From a bacterium (GTDB lineage Bacteria; Pseudomonadota; Alphaproteobacteria; SP197): a DNA stretch of 60,956 bases. Location of the stretch: the NCBI GenBank assembly GCA_028821455.1, contig JAPPGE010000089.1:7097-68052 (forward strand), given 5' to 3'. Below are positions 17,946 through 29,396 of the stretch, piece by piece. A program made the translations under genes and the position numbers. Positions within the stretch are counted from its first letter, which is position 1. Each line of letters begins with the position of its first letter. The notes beneath the pieces were generated by a model that was not told where the DNA came from, did not search any database, and worked only from the letters and a program-made list of their open reading frames with translations.

Positions 17946-18532
17946 TCGGACGTCTGACCGGCCGTCTGGAAGTGGTGGCCGAGGACCGGGTGATTCTCGA
18001 CGTCCAGGGTGTGGGCTACCGCCTTGCCTGCTCGGCACGCACCGTCAACGCACTGGCGGGGCAGGAAGGTGATGCCTGCCTTCTCGTCGAAACGATCATC
18101 CGGGACGACCGGATTGTTCTCTACGGATTTGCCGACGCCGCGGAACAGTCAACCTTCACGATGCTGACCACCGTCCAGGGAGTCGGTCCACGTGGCGCCC
18201 TTGCCATCCTCTCAGTGCTGGGTCCGCATGACCTGGTCGAGGCCGTGAGAGCGAACGACAGGCGCGCCATTGCCCGGGCCAACGGCGTCGGTCAGAAACT
18301 TGCCACGCGGATCATTGCCGAACTTGCCGACAGGCTGGAGGACATGGCGCCACCTTCCGGAACCGGAGGACAAGCCGCCGCCGGTGGTGTCGAGTCGGAC
18401 GCGATTGCCGCCCTGGTCAATCTGGGATACACGCGGTCCGAGGCGTGGCGCGCGGTCACCTCCGTGCGCCAGGCCGCCGGAGCAGGTCTCGACGCGCTCA
18501 TCCGGGCGAGTCTCAAGGAACTGGCGCGATGA
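17942..18532 (+). CDS. ruvA: Holliday junction branch migration protein RuvA
   Basis: A 196-residue RuvA. It has the N-terminal OB-fold ([10 protein letters not shown]...DVQGVGYR), paired helix-hairpin-helix motifs ([14 protein letters not shown] and [12 protein letters not shown]) that grip the junction, and the C-terminal domain that contacts RuvB ([16 protein letters not shown]). ATGA-type overlaps on both sides indicate translational coupling. Confidence 0.96.
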   Translation: MIGRLTGRLEVVAEDRVILDVQGVGYRLACSARTVNALAGQEGDACLLVETIIRDDRIVLYGFADAAEQSTFTMLTTVQGVGPRGALAILSVLGPHDLVEAVRANDRRAIARANGVGQKLATRIIAELADRLEDMAPPSGTGGQAAAGGVESDAIAALVNLGYTRSEAWRAVTSVRQAAGAGLDALIRASLKELAR

Positions 18533-19569
18533 CGGTTGAAGACGGGCGCCTGGTGGACGCAGCCGGGACGGATGACGAGCAGACGGCGTCAATGCGCCCG
18601 CGCCGGTTCGCGGAGTTCATTGGCCAGAAGGCCGTAACCAAGAGCCTGATGACCGGGATCCGTGCTGCTCGCGGCCGTCGTGAAGCGCTCGACCACGTGC
18701 TGCTGCATGGTCCGCCCGGCCTCGGCAAGACGACTCTTGCACGCATCATTGCCAATGAACTCGGTGTCAGATTTCACCAGACGTCCGGTCCCGTCATCAT
18801 GCGCGCCGGTGATCTTGCTGCACAGCTCACCAACCTCGATGAAGGAGACGTCCTGTTCATCGACGAGATCCATCGCCTCAATCCTGCCGTGGAAGAGGTG
18901 TTGTATCCGGCCATGGAGGACTTTCAGCTGGATCTCATCATCGGCGAGGGCCCGGCGGCGCGTTCGGTCAGGATCGACCTGCAGCGCTTCACCCTGGTCG
19001 GCGCGACGACGCGCGCGGGCCTGATCACCAAGCCGCTCTACGACCGGTTCCTGATTCCGCAGCGCCTCGACTTCTACGAAGCCGATGACCTCGCGGTGAT
19101 GCTCCTGCGTCTGGCGCGTGTCATGAACGTCGACCTCGCTGCCGACGGTGCACGGGAGCTGGCATCCAGGGCGCGCGGAACCCCGAGGGTCGCCGGGAGA
19201 CTGCTGCGCCGGGTCCGCGACGAGGCCTTCGAAAAGGTGGATGTCATTGACGCGGCCTTCGCCCGACAGGCCCTGGAAACGCTCGGCGTCGACGGGAAGG
19301 GCCTGGATGCCATGGACAGGAGATATCTCGCCTGCATCGCCGACAACTATGGCGGCGGTCCGGTCGGCGTTGAGACCCTCGCGGCGGCGCTCTCCGAGCA
19401 CAGGGACGCCATCGAGGACGTCATCGAGCCATTCATGATGCAACTGGGGTTCATCAAACGTACGCCCAGCGGCCGTGTCCTCGCTGCTGCCGGCTGGCGC
19501 CACCTCGGACTTCCGGTTCCCGCGGACGATACCCCGGATCTCTTCGCAGACGAGCCGGCGGATGGCTGA
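18529..19569 (+). CDS. ruvB: Holliday junction branch migration ATPase RuvB
   Basis: A 346-residue AAA+ motor that drives branch migration with RuvA. It shows [11 protein letters not shown], Walker A GPPGLGKT, Walker B FIDEIHRL, sensor and Arg-finger regions ([13 protein letters not shown]), and the C-terminal winged helix around [11 protein letters not shown]. The ATG overlaps the ruvA stop (ATGA). Confidence 0.97.
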   Translation: MTVEDGRLVDAAGTDDEQTASMRPRRFAEFIGQKAVTKSLMTGIRAARGRREALDHVLLHGPPGLGKTTLARIIANELGVRFHQTSGPVIMRAGDLAAQLTNLDEGDVLFIDEIHRLNPAVEEVLYPAMEDFQLDLIIGEGPAARSVRIDLQRFTLVGATTRAGLITKPLYDRFLIPQRLDFYEADDLAVMLLRLARVMNVDLAADGARELASRARGTPRVAGRLLRRVRDEAFEKVDVIDAAFARQALETLGVDGKGLDAMDRRYLACIADNYGGGPVGVETLAAALSEHRDAIEDVIEPFMMQLGFIKRTPSGRVLAAAGWRHLGLPVPADDTPDLFADEPADG

Positions 19570-19981
19570 ACCGGCCGGCAGGATCAGGACAAGGATCTAT
19601 CATGAAGACACCGATGCCGGCGGTATCGTCTACCATACCGCCTACCTGCGTTTTGCCGAACGGGGCCGCACGGAACTGCTACGCTCTCTGGGGCACGACC
19701 ATCGGAGTCTGCGCTTGCGGGAAGGAGGCGGCTTCGTTGTGCGTTCCATGGCTGTCGACTATGCGGCGGCTGCGCGGCTTGATGACGAAGTCGAGATCGA
19801 GACCGAGGTCGTCGAAGTGAAGGGCGCCAGTCTCACCATGCGGCAGACGGTCATGCACGACGGCCGGACGCTCGTCTCGATGGATGTGCGCCTCGCGTTC
19901 CTCGGCGCCGGGGGGAGGGCCGTGCGCCTTCCCGCGGCGGTCCGGAAGACATTTGACCGATATCCTGGCGAAGGAAACTGA
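19562..19981 (+). CDS. ybgC: Tol-Pal-associated acyl-CoA thioesterase YbgC
   Basis: A 139-residue hot-dog-fold thioesterase. The catalytic Asp and following His region are in [22 protein letters not shown]. It starts inside the end of ruvB by eight bases and ends four bases before tolQ, the standard position for the Tol-Pal thioesterase. Confidence 0.93.
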   Translation: MAEPAGRIRTRIYHEDTDAGGIVYHTAYLRFAERGRTELLRSLGHDHRSLRLREGGGFVVRSMAVDYAAAARLDDEVEIETEVVEVKGASLTMRQTVMHDGRTLVSMDVRLAFLGAGGRAVRLPAAVRKTFDRYPGEGN

Positions 19982-19984
19982 ACC

Positions 19985-20707
19985 GTGGAAGCGACTGTAC
20001 TCGCGGATGTGTCGGCCCATGGCGACATGTCCGTCTGGAGCCTGTTCTGGCGTGCCGATGCCGTGGTCAAGTTCGTCATGCTGCTGCTGCTGGCGGCCTC
20101 GGTATGGTGCTGGGCCATCATCTTCGACAAGGTCAGGAGACTGCGCCAGCTTGGCGCGCGGGCGGCGGAGTTCGAGCAGGCTTTCTGGTCGGGCGGGCCG
20201 CTGGATGAACTCTACAGGGACGTTGACGGCGTTCCGCCGCACCCGATGACAACGGTATTCAAGGCGGCGATGGACGAGTTGCGACGTGCCATGGGCCACC
20301 AGGAGATGATCGCCGACAGCCGGCTGCGCGCCGACCTCAAGCAAAGGATCGGCCAGGCGATGCAGATCGGCATCGACCGTGAGATGGATCGCCTCGAACG
20401 CTACATGGGGCTGTTGGCCACCGTGGGCTCCACAGCGCCCTTCGTCGGACTGTTCGGCACTGTCTGGGGCATCATGAATGCCTTCACGGCCATCGCTGTC
20501 CAGCACAACACATCACTGGTCGTCGTTGCTCCGGGCATCGCCGAGGCGCTGTTTGCCACCGCACTCGGTCTGTTGGCAGCGATTCCCGCCGTGATCGCCT
20601 ACAACAAGCTGTCGGGCGATCTTGATCGCTATGCCAGCCGGCTCGAGAACTTTGCCACGGAGTTCCATGCGTTGCTGTCGCGGCAGCTTGACGAGCACGG
20701 CGGCTGA
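19985..20707 (+). CDS. tolQ: Tol-Pal proton channel subunit TolQ
   Basis: A 240-residue inner-membrane protein of the MotA/TolQ/ExbB family that with TolR harvests the proton gradient to drive Tol-Pal and outer-membrane constriction. It starts with GTG. The N-terminal helix is at about residues 20-40. The later pair of helices includes TVGSTAPFVGLFGTVWGIM and AEALFATALGLLAAIPAVIAYN. The final base of its stop is the first base of the tolR start. Confidence 0.95.
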   Translation: MEATVLADVSAHGDMSVWSLFWRADAVVKFVMLLLLAASVWCWAIIFDKVRRLRQLGARAAEFEQAFWSGGPLDELYRDVDGVPPHPMTTVFKAAMDELRRAMGHQEMIADSRLRADLKQRIGQAMQIGIDREMDRLERYMGLLATVGSTAPFVGLFGTVWGIMNAFTAIAVQHNTSLVVVAPGIAEALFATALGLLAAIPAVIAYNKLSGDLDRYASRLENFATEFHALLSRQLDEHGG

Positions 20708-21156
20708 TGGTGGTCCAGTTCACCTCGGCCAGTGCCAGGCGCAGCGCCCGGGCCGGGCGCCGGCGTCCTCCGATCAGCGAGATCAACGTCACACCCCTGG
20801 TCGACGTCATGCTCGTCCTGCTGGTCGTCTTCATGATCACTGCACCCCTGCTTACCTCCGGTGTCGAGGTCGATCTCCCGGAGGCGGCCGTCAGCGATTT
20901 GGCAGGTATGGATGAACCCATCGAGGTCACGATCACGGCCTCGGGCGAGATCTGGCTTGGCGAGACACTGGTGGAACTGGATCAGCTCGGACCGCGTCTT
21001 GCCATCATCTCCGACAACAATCCCGATGTACGAGTCTTCATCAGGGGGGACAGGATGGTGGCCTATGAAGAAGTCATGGCCGTCATGGGTGCGCTGACCG
21101 AAGCGGGCTTCCGGCGCCTGGCGCTGGAGGCGCGTCGTTTTGAAGGAGACTCCTGA
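20707..21156 (+). CDS. tolR: Tol-Pal channel subunit TolR
   Basis: A 149-residue ExbD/TolR protein. One membrane segment (VTPLVDVMLVLLVVFMITAP) carries the proton-relay Asp in LVDVML and is followed by a periplasmic domain. It shares a base with the tolQ stop and lies three bases before tolA. Confidence 0.95.
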   Translation: MVVQFTSASARRSARAGRRRPPISEINVTPLVDVMLVLLVVFMITAPLLTSGVEVDLPEAAVSDLAGMDEPIEVTITASGEIWLGETLVELDQLGPRLAIISDNNPDVRVFIRGDRMVAYEEVMAVMGALTEAGFRRLALEARRFEGDS

Positions 21157-21159
21157 AGC

Positions 21160-22011
21160 GTGTCTCCCGTGGGCTGGGCCGGATCGATCGTCTTTCATGT
21201 GCTCGTCATCACGCTTGTCCTGCTGGGGCTTCCCGAATTGTGGCGAACGCAACCCCCCATCGCCGACACGGTCACCGTGGACGTCATCACGGTTGCAGAG
21301 GAAAGCGTGGCGCCGCCGGAGAGTGTGGAGCCCGAACCTGAACCGAAACCGGAACCCGAACCGGAACCCGAACCCGAGCCAGAACCCGAGCCGGAACCCG
21401 AACTGGCTCTTCCGACCCCCGCACCGGAAGTGCCCTCCGTTCCTGAGGAATCCCTGCCCGCGGTGGAGTCCGCAGAGCAGCCTGTCGAGCCGGTCCGGGT
21501 GAGCGAGACCGTTCCGGTTCCTCTCCCGGCCGCGAAGCCCGAGGCTCCGTCCCGTCCCGACGAGGACGTGCCTTTCGCCAGTGTCAGGGAGAGTCTCTTA
21601 GTCGACCGCAGCGAACCGGCGCCCGAGGAGCAGCCCACCACCTTTGCCGATGTCGCATCGGCCCTTGACGGCGCGCCCGACGTACCGGTCTCGGATATCG
21701 AACTGGCTTCTCTGCGCCGCAGTATCGCCAACCAGGTGACCAGGAGATGGATCATCCAGAGCGGCGCCATCGATGCCCGGGACCTCATCGTCACCATCGA
21801 GGTGGTGCTCTCCATTGACGCACGCGTGCTGCGCGCCCGGATTGTCGATGTCGAGGGCGGAGAGAGCGACCATACGCGGCGGGTGGCGGCCGAATCGGCC
21901 CTGCGGGCGGTTCTCTTCTTCCGCGATCATCCCTTCGAGAATCTGGACAGGCGCCGCTACGACATCTGGAAGGAACTGATCGTCCGGTTCGACCCCAGCG
22001 CCCAGTTCTGA
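21160..22011 (+). CDS. tolA: Tol-Pal energy transducer TolA
   Basis: A 283-residue TonB/TolA-type protein beginning with GTG, with GAAGGAG upstream. It has an N-terminal membrane anchor at residues 1-25 and a long Pro/Glu-rich periplasmic linker (about residues 50-150, including an almost pure PE run). The C-terminal domain (about 180-283) has AIDARDLIVTIEVVLS and ends in FDPSAQF, as in alphaproteobacterial TolA. The linker replaces the Ala/Lys-rich helix of enterobacterial TolA. A 191-base gap precedes tolB. Confidence 0.88.
   Translation: MSPVGWAGSIVFHVLVITLVLLGLPELWRTQPPIADTVTVDVITVAEESVAPPESVEPEPEPKPEPEPEPEPEPEPEPEPELALPTPAPEVPSVPEESLPAVESAEQPVEPVRVSETVPVPLPAAKPEAPSRPDEDVPFASVRESLLVDRSEPAPEEQPTTFADVASALDGAPDVPVSDIELASLRRSIANQVTRRWIIQSGAIDARDLIVTIEVVLSIDARVLRARIVDVEGGESDHTRRVAAESALRAVLFFRDHPFENLDRRRYDIWKELIVRFDPSAQF
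21331..21402 (+). repeat. Pro-Glu codon repeat in tolA
   Basis: Twenty-four codons encode twelve Pro-Glu dipeptides (one is Pro-Lys), built from near-repeats of CCGGAACCCGAA. The period is six bases, so length changes by repeat slippage stay in frame. Shorter PxPE tracts continue downstream. Confidence 0.85.
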
Positions 22012-22202
22012 GCGAGGGCGTCCCGGCCACCCCGCGAGTTACGTGTGTGCCGTCGTATTGCCATATGAAGCGGCAGCCCTCGGGATGGTTGGGCGAAGGC
22101 GTCATTCGGCGCTTGATTCGCGCTCGCAGTTGCCGGTATCAACAAGGGACGAGTTGAGGGGGGCTGCCGCCCGGCTGTTCCGGAGACAGGACGACAAGAT
22201 TG

Positions 22203-23549
22203 ATGATCGCACGTGTCACCAGGTTCTTTCTGGTTGGGGTTGTCAGTGCAGCCCTGTTCACCGGCAGGGCCGATGCACAGCTTGATGTCGGTGTCACCGA
22301 GGGGCGTGCCGACCCGGTTCCCATTGCTGTCACCGACTTCAATGGCGTTGGCTCCTTGGCTGACCTGGGAGCGGACATCGCTTCGGTGGTCAAGGCGGAT
22401 CTCGAATTCTCCGGTCTTTTCCGCGCCATTCCGCCGGGCGCCTTTCTCCAGGACCCCGCCTCGCTTGGGGAGGACGCGCAGCCGCGTTTCGACCTGTGGC
22501 GCAGGAGCGGCGCACAGGCACTCGTGACTGGCTGGGTGTCGACCGAGAGTGATGGCCGGATCCGGGTGAGTTTCCGCCTGTTCGACACCCTTGCCGAAGA
22601 GGGCCTGGTGGGCTTCGTCTTCCGTGGCAGCGAGGGAATCTGGCGGCGTATCGCCCACAAGGTTTCCGATGCCGTCTACCACCGTTTTACCGGCGAGGGC
22701 GGCTACTTCGACACGCGCATTGTCTACGTCCACGAGGAAGGTCCGCAGACGGCGCTCACCAAGCGCATCGCCGTCATGGACTACGACGGGGAAAACCACA
22801 GGTTCCTGACGTCGGGAGACCATACGGTGCTGACACCGCGCTTCTCGCCGACGATCCAGAAGATTGCCTACTTCTCCTACTTCAACGAGACCACGCCACG
22901 CGTCAACCTGCTGGACCTGGCGACAGGGCGACGCGACGTGCTGGGAGACTTCCCGGGCATGACGTTCGCACCGCGATTCTCGCCCGACGGTTCCAGCGTG
23001 ATCATGTCGCTTGCCATCAACGGCAACACGGACATCTACGTGATGAATCTCGAAACCCGCACCATCAAGCAGCTGACGGACGGATCCTATATCGAGACTT
23101 CACCGTCCTACTCGCCGGACGGTTCCAGGATCGCCTTCACGTCGGACCGCACGGGCCAGACACAGATCTATGTCATGAATGCCGACGGCAGCAATCAGGA
23201 TCGCATCAGCTGGGATCTTGACAACCGGGCCTCCTATTCGACCCCCGTGTGGTCGCCGCGCGGTGATCTCATCGCCTTCACGAAGCACATTCCTGACAGT
23301 GACTGGGCCATCGGCGTGATGTCTCCCGAACCGGGTGAGGGTGAAAGGCTGCTGGCGTTCGGCGATCTTGTCGAGGGACCGACCTGGTCCCCGAATGGAC
23401 GTGTCATCATGTTTGCCCATGAAACCTATGGCTTTGGCGAGGACACGGAGAGGGTCATCAAGAGCATCGATCTCACCGGATATGTCGAGCGCACGATCCG
23501 CACGCAAGGCGCTGCCACCGATCCGGCATGGTCTCCCTTGATTCCGTGA
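22203..23549 (+). CDS. tolB: Tol-Pal periplasmic protein TolB
   Basis: A 448-residue periplasmic protein with a Sec signal peptide (MIARVTRFFLVGVVSAALFT, cleavage probably after ADA). An N-terminal TolB_N domain is followed by a beta-propeller with repeated FSPDG/YSPDGSRIAFTSDR motifs. It binds Pal and TolA. The ATG is preceded by an in-frame TTG. Confidence 0.96.
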   Translation: MIARVTRFFLVGVVSAALFTGRADAQLDVGVTEGRADPVPIAVTDFNGVGSLADLGADIASVVKADLEFSGLFRAIPPGAFLQDPASLGEDAQPRFDLWRRSGAQALVTGWVSTESDGRIRVSFRLFDTLAEEGLVGFVFRGSEGIWRRIAHKVSDAVYHRFTGEGGYFDTRIVYVHEEGPQTALTKRIAVMDYDGENHRFLTSGDHTVLTPRFSPTIQKIAYFSYFNETTPRVNLLDLATGRRDVLGDFPGMTFAPRFSPDGSSVIMSLAINGNTDIYVMNLETRTIKQLTDGSYIETSPSYSPDGSRIAFTSDRTGQTQIYVMNADGSNQDRISWDLDNRASYSTPVWSPRGDLIAFTKHIPDSDWAIGVMSPEPGEGERLLAFGDLVEGPTWSPNGRVIMFAHETYGFGEDTERVIKSIDLTGYVERTIRTQGAATDPAWSPLIP

Positions 23550-23687
23550 CTTCCGGTCGTCTATAGAATGTGTGGACGTTGTGAACAGGACAGCCGATGT
23601 CGAGGTTGACAGCCGGCGGTGTTTGCGGTCATTAGTGGCGCTGTTCTTGGGGTGTATTGGCGATCTATCCGGAAAGGGGGCTTTCCC

Positions 23688-24188
23688 ATGCGTTTCAAAC
23701 TGATTGCGGCCCTGGCGGCGGGCCTTCTGGTGGCCGCGTGCGAGTCCACCCCGGAGGTCGTCGAGGAAGATGACAGCGCAGGCGCTGTCGAAGTCACCGA
23801 GGAAGTGGTGGTCGAGGTCGACCCCATTGATCCAAGGTCCGAACGCTACATCGAGGAGGTCCTCGGCAAGCGTGTGTTCTTCGCTCTTGACAGTTCGGTG
23901 CTCAATGCGCGCTCCCAGTCGACCATTCGCCGCTGGGCCGACTGGCTGAGTGAATTCAGCGACGTCAATGTGATCATCGAGGGCCACTGCGACGAACGCG
24001 GCACCCGTGAGTACAACCTGGCGCTCGGCGACAGGCGTGCCAATGCCGTCAAGGATCATCTCGTTGTCCTGGGGATCGATCCCAATCGCATCACGACAAT
24101 CAGCTACGGCAAGGAACGCCCCCTCGTGCTCGGTCACACCGAAGCCGCGTGGGGACAGAATCGCCGGGGTGATCTGACCCTCAGTTGA
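23688..24188 (+). CDS. pal: Peptidoglycan-associated lipoprotein Pal
   Basis: A 166-residue outer-membrane lipoprotein. The lipobox LLVAAC places the acylated Cys at residue 18. An acidic linker is followed by an OmpA-like peptidoglycan-binding domain (IIEGHCDERGTREYNLALGD...RA). GGAAAGGGGG precedes the ATG. An in-frame upstream start exists but would bury the signal peptide. Confidence 0.96.
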   Translation: MRFKLIAALAAGLLVAACESTPEVVEEDDSAGAVEVTEEVVVEVDPIDPRSERYIEEVLGKRVFFALDSSVLNARSQSTIRRWADWLSEFSDVNVIIEGHCDERGTREYNLALGDRRANAVKDHLVVLGIDPNRITTISYGKERPLVLGHTEAAWGQNRRGDLTLS

Positions 24189-24310
24189 TCCCGCTCGGGA
24201 GGGTCGGACGCGAACGTCCTGCCCTCCTTGAACCGGACGGGTGTTGCAGATACCAGAGCGTGATTGTCGGGCCTCATGTTCGCCGGCGTTCCTGGAGAGG
24301 GATGGTGGCC

Positions 24311-25114
24311 ATGAAGAGACTCCTTCTGGCAATTGTCGTCATTGCGTCAACCGCTCCGGCCGGTGCCCAGGACGGGACCGCCGAACTGATGCAGGAGCTG
24401 GAGCGCCTGCGCCGGGATGTGATTGATCTCCAGGCGTTCATCTACAACGCGAGCTTTCCCGAAGACGGCAGCGTTGCCGGCGCGCCCTTCGATGGCAGCA
24501 AGCTGCATGCCGACATGCAGCAGATCCAGGAATCGCTGCGACAGCTTGCGGGGCGCATTGACGGTCTGGAGTTTGCCCAGCGCCAGATTCGTGAACAGCT
24601 TGCCGCTCTCGAGGCCGATGTCGCGGCCCGAACCGCCGCCGGGACCCTCACTGCAGAGACGGAAGGGGGCGTGCAGTCCGGCGTCTCGCAGACCGAAGAG
24701 GCTGCCGAGGAGGGTGTGCTGCCGCCAGGGACGGAGATGGAGAAGTACGATCACGCCTTCTCGCTTCTTCGCAAGGCCGACTACGAGGCGGCTGAACAAG
24801 CCTTCTCGGCCTTCATTGCCGAACACCCGGAAAGCGAACTGGTCGGCAACGCGTGGCACTGGATCGGATCCATGCACCTTGTGCGCGATCGATATCACGA
24901 AGCGGCCGTCGCCTTTCTGAAGGGATATCAGCAGGCTCCGGAAGGGCCCAAGGCTGCCGGAAGTTTGCTCAAACTCGGCACGTCCCTGGCGCATCTCGGC
25001 AAGCAGGGGGAGGCCTGTGCGACGTTCCGCGAGTTCATGGAACGGTTTCCCGATGCGGGTGAGGCACTGGTCGGCCAGGCGCGCGAGGAGGCCGCCGCCG
25101 CCGGGTGCACCTGA
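24311..25114 (+). CDS. cpoB: Cell division coordinator CpoB (YbgF)
   Basis: A 267-residue periplasmic protein with signal peptide MKRLLLAIVVIASTAPAGAQ, a coiled-coil trimerisation segment (about residues 25-110, MQELERLRRD... and FAQRQIREQLAALEAD) and C-terminal TPR repeats (YDHAFSLLRKADYEAAEQAF...). It couples peptidoglycan synthesis with Tol-mediated constriction. GGAGAGGG fits the ATG at 24311 better than the in-frame ATG at 24302 or the earlier starts. Confidence 0.9.
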   Translation: MKRLLLAIVVIASTAPAGAQDGTAELMQELERLRRDVIDLQAFIYNASFPEDGSVAGAPFDGSKLHADMQQIQESLRQLAGRIDGLEFAQRQIREQLAALEADVAARTAAGTLTAETEGGVQSGVSQTEEAAEEGVLPPGTEMEKYDHAFSLLRKADYEAAEQAFSAFIAEHPESELVGNAWHWIGSMHLVRDRYHEAAVAFLKGYQQAPEGPKAAGSLLKLGTSLAHLGKQGEACATFREFMERFPDAGEALVGQAREEAAAAGCT

Positions 25115-26376
25115 TTTCCGTCGTGCCGGGGTCATCCTTCGCGATGTCGCTTGAGGCCGGCCACGAGCCTCTGGGGCGTGCGGAGTTCTCCGAAGCCATG
25201 GCGGCGCTGGCTCCTTTCGAAACCTCTCCCCGCCTTGCCGTGGCCCTTTCCGGTGGCCCCGACAGCACGGCGCTTCTCCTGCTGGCCGAAGAGTGGGTGC
25301 GGGTCCACGACGGCACGCTGGTGGCCTTCATTGTCGACCACGGGCTGCGGGACGGATCCGCGGCCGAGACGCAGGTGGTGGCAAGGCGATGCTCCAAGCG
25401 GGGCATCGCGTCACGGATTCTCACCTGGAGCGGACCGAAACCGGCAACAGCCATTGAAGAGACGGCGCGTCACACGCGCTATCGTCTTCTCGAGACCGCA
25501 TGTCGTCGCCACGGCGTTCTCCACCTTCTCACGGCACACCATCGTCAAGACCACCTGGAAACGGTCGCCCTGCGCATCGAAGCCGGCAGCGGTCCGATGG
25601 GTCTGGCCGGCATGTCACGTTGTGTCGAGCGGCCGGCCTTCAGGATCCTGAGGCCTCTTCTTGGCATTCATCCCGCGCGCCTGAAAGCAACGCTTCGCGA
25701 GAAGGGCGAACATTGGCTTGACGACCCCATGAACAGGGATCCCAGGTTCGCCCGTGTCCGCCTGCGCCAGCAGGGTGTTCCGGACTGCGGCGCCGGCCAT
25801 TCCGCAAGGCGAACGGAACTGGAATGCGAACTGGCCCGTCATCTGCCCGGCGTGGCCCACATCGATGGCCGGGGTGTGGCGGCACTCGACCGCCCAGGCT
25901 GGCAACGTCTGCCGGCGGATGTGCGCGATCTGGTTCTGGTGCGCCTTGCGATGACCGTGGGCGGGCGCTCCTATCCACCGGCCACCCACAAGACCAGCCG
26001 GCTGGCTCGCCTGCTTCATTCCAACGAGAGGGTGGCCACCACGCTTGGCCGTTGCCGATGGCAGGGTGGAGGTGAGGTGACGATCAGGCGCGAGAGGCGC
26101 AATCTGCCCGTCATCGAGGGACAAGGCGGGGAGGGAGAGATTCTTTGGGATGGACGTTTTCGTGTCTCGGTGCCGGATGGCCCCTGGCGCATTCACCCGG
26201 CCGGAAGTTCCTTCCCGGTGGTCGAACCACTGTCGGGCGGGCCCTGGTCTCCTGGAGCGCCTTCCATCCGCTTCGCGCCCCGCCAACCCCTCACGGCCCC
26301 GCTCTTCCTGAATGGCGCGTCAGGTGAACGGCAACGTCGCGCGGGCACTGGAAATTCGCTCATCCAGTCACCATAA
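25105..26376 (+). CDS. tilS: tRNA(Ile)-lysidine synthetase TilS
   Basis: A 423-residue N-type ATP pyrophosphatase that converts C34 of the AUA-reading tRNA-Ile to lysidine. The PP-loop SGGPDSTA is near residue 50, with TAHHRQDHLET further on and the substrate-binding LDDPMNRDPRF...R region. The GTG at 25105 overlaps the cpoB end by ten bases; a GTG at 25123 or the ATG at 25144 are alternatives, so the start is uncertain. It lies between cpoB and ftsH as in most alphaproteobacteria. Confidence 0.92.
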   Translation: MHLISVVPGSSFAMSLEAGHEPLGRAEFSEAMAALAPFETSPRLAVALSGGPDSTALLLLAEEWVRVHDGTLVAFIVDHGLRDGSAAETQVVARRCSKRGIASRILTWSGPKPATAIEETARHTRYRLLETACRRHGVLHLLTAHHRQDHLETVALRIEAGSGPMGLAGMSRCVERPAFRILRPLLGIHPARLKATLREKGEHWLDDPMNRDPRFARVRLRQQGVPDCGAGHSARRTELECELARHLPGVAHIDGRGVAALDRPGWQRLPADVRDLVLVRLAMTVGGRSYPPATHKTSRLARLLHSNERVATTLGRCRWQGGGEVTIRRERRNLPVIEGQGGEGEILWDGRFRVSVPDGPWRIHPAGSSFPVVEPLSGGPWSPGAPSIRFAPRQPLTAPLFLNGASGERQRRAGTGNSLIQSP

Positions 26377-26406
26377 TATCTGTCAGATCGGGGTATCGAG
26401 ACACTC

Positions 26407-28328
<1,922 letters not shown>

Positions 28329-28332
<4 letters not shown>

Positions 28333-29396
28333 CCTCACCGATCGTCAACACCGACCCCGACAGTCTCGCCGACGCGTTCACTCCTGACTGCAGGCCTTAC
28401 ATCAGGCCGGTGCAGGAAACGGGATCGATCGAGATCATCGTGCGCAGGCCCGATGGCCTGTTTGCCGCAAGGATCGACGCTGCGGACGTGGAGGACTGGG
28501 CCGAACGCCTGCCTGAGCCCGCAGCCCGGCGTCTTGCCACGCTCGTCGGTCGTCTTCGTTCACCTCCAAGCTCGTTCGCCGGACTCGATCTGGAGGAGCC
28601 CCGGGTCATGGGCATCATCAACACGACGCCCGACAGTTTCTCCGATGCCGGCAAGGCCCTCGACCCGCACGATGCCATGGCCCGGGGCGAGGCCATGCGC
28701 GAGGCGGGTGCCGCCATTCTCGACGTTGGCGGGGAATCGACCCGACCCGGGGCTGAACCGGTGGACTGGCGTGTCGAAACGGCTCGAGTGCTGCCAGTCA
28801 TCACCCACCTTGCAGGTGCCGGGGCGCTGGTCTCCGTTGACAGCCGAAAGGCGGACGTGATGCGCACGGCCATTGCCGCCGGCGCTGCGATTGTCAACGA
28901 TGTCAGCGCACTCACCCATGACCCCTCATCCATGGATGTCGTCGTCAGGGCAGGCGTACCGGTCATTCTCATGCACGCGCAGGGCGACCCCCGCACGATG
29001 CAGGATGCGCCGTCTTATGATCATGTCAGCCTCGACATTCACGACTACCTCGAGAGCAGAATTGCCGCCTGCGTTGAAGCCGGCATCGCCCGCGCCAACA
29101 TCGCCATTGACCCGGGAGTCGGATTCGGCAAGACATTTGCCCACAACATGACCCTGCTCCGCCATCTGGCATTGTTTCATGCTCTTGGTTGTCCCATTCT
29201 TCTGGGCGCGTCACGCAAGAGTTTCATTGGCAGGATCACGGGCGAGGAGAGGCCGGCGAAACGCCTTGGCGGAAGCATCGCGGCGGCGCTCGCCGGGGTG
29301 GCAGCGGGCGTACAGCTCCTCCGGGTCCATGATGTGGCCGATACGGTGCAGGCGGTAAAGATCTGGTCGGGCATGACGGAGCCGGTATCGACATGA
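28329..29396 (+). CDS. folP: Dihydropteroate synthase FolP
   Basis: A 355-residue dihydropteroate synthase that joins p-aminobenzoate to the pterin precursor of folate. Signatures are [34 protein letters not shown] and GASRKSFIG. About 85 residues precede the core domain, longer than enterobacterial FolP but seen in alphaproteobacteria. It starts with TTG inside the ftsH end and overlaps glmM by four bases. Confidence 0.94.

Noticed and set aside
21331..21402. Short-period repeat considered as a possible CRISPR-like array.
   Set aside because: It is a six-base in-frame codon repeat inside tolA with no spacers. No CRISPR array was seen anywhere in the window.
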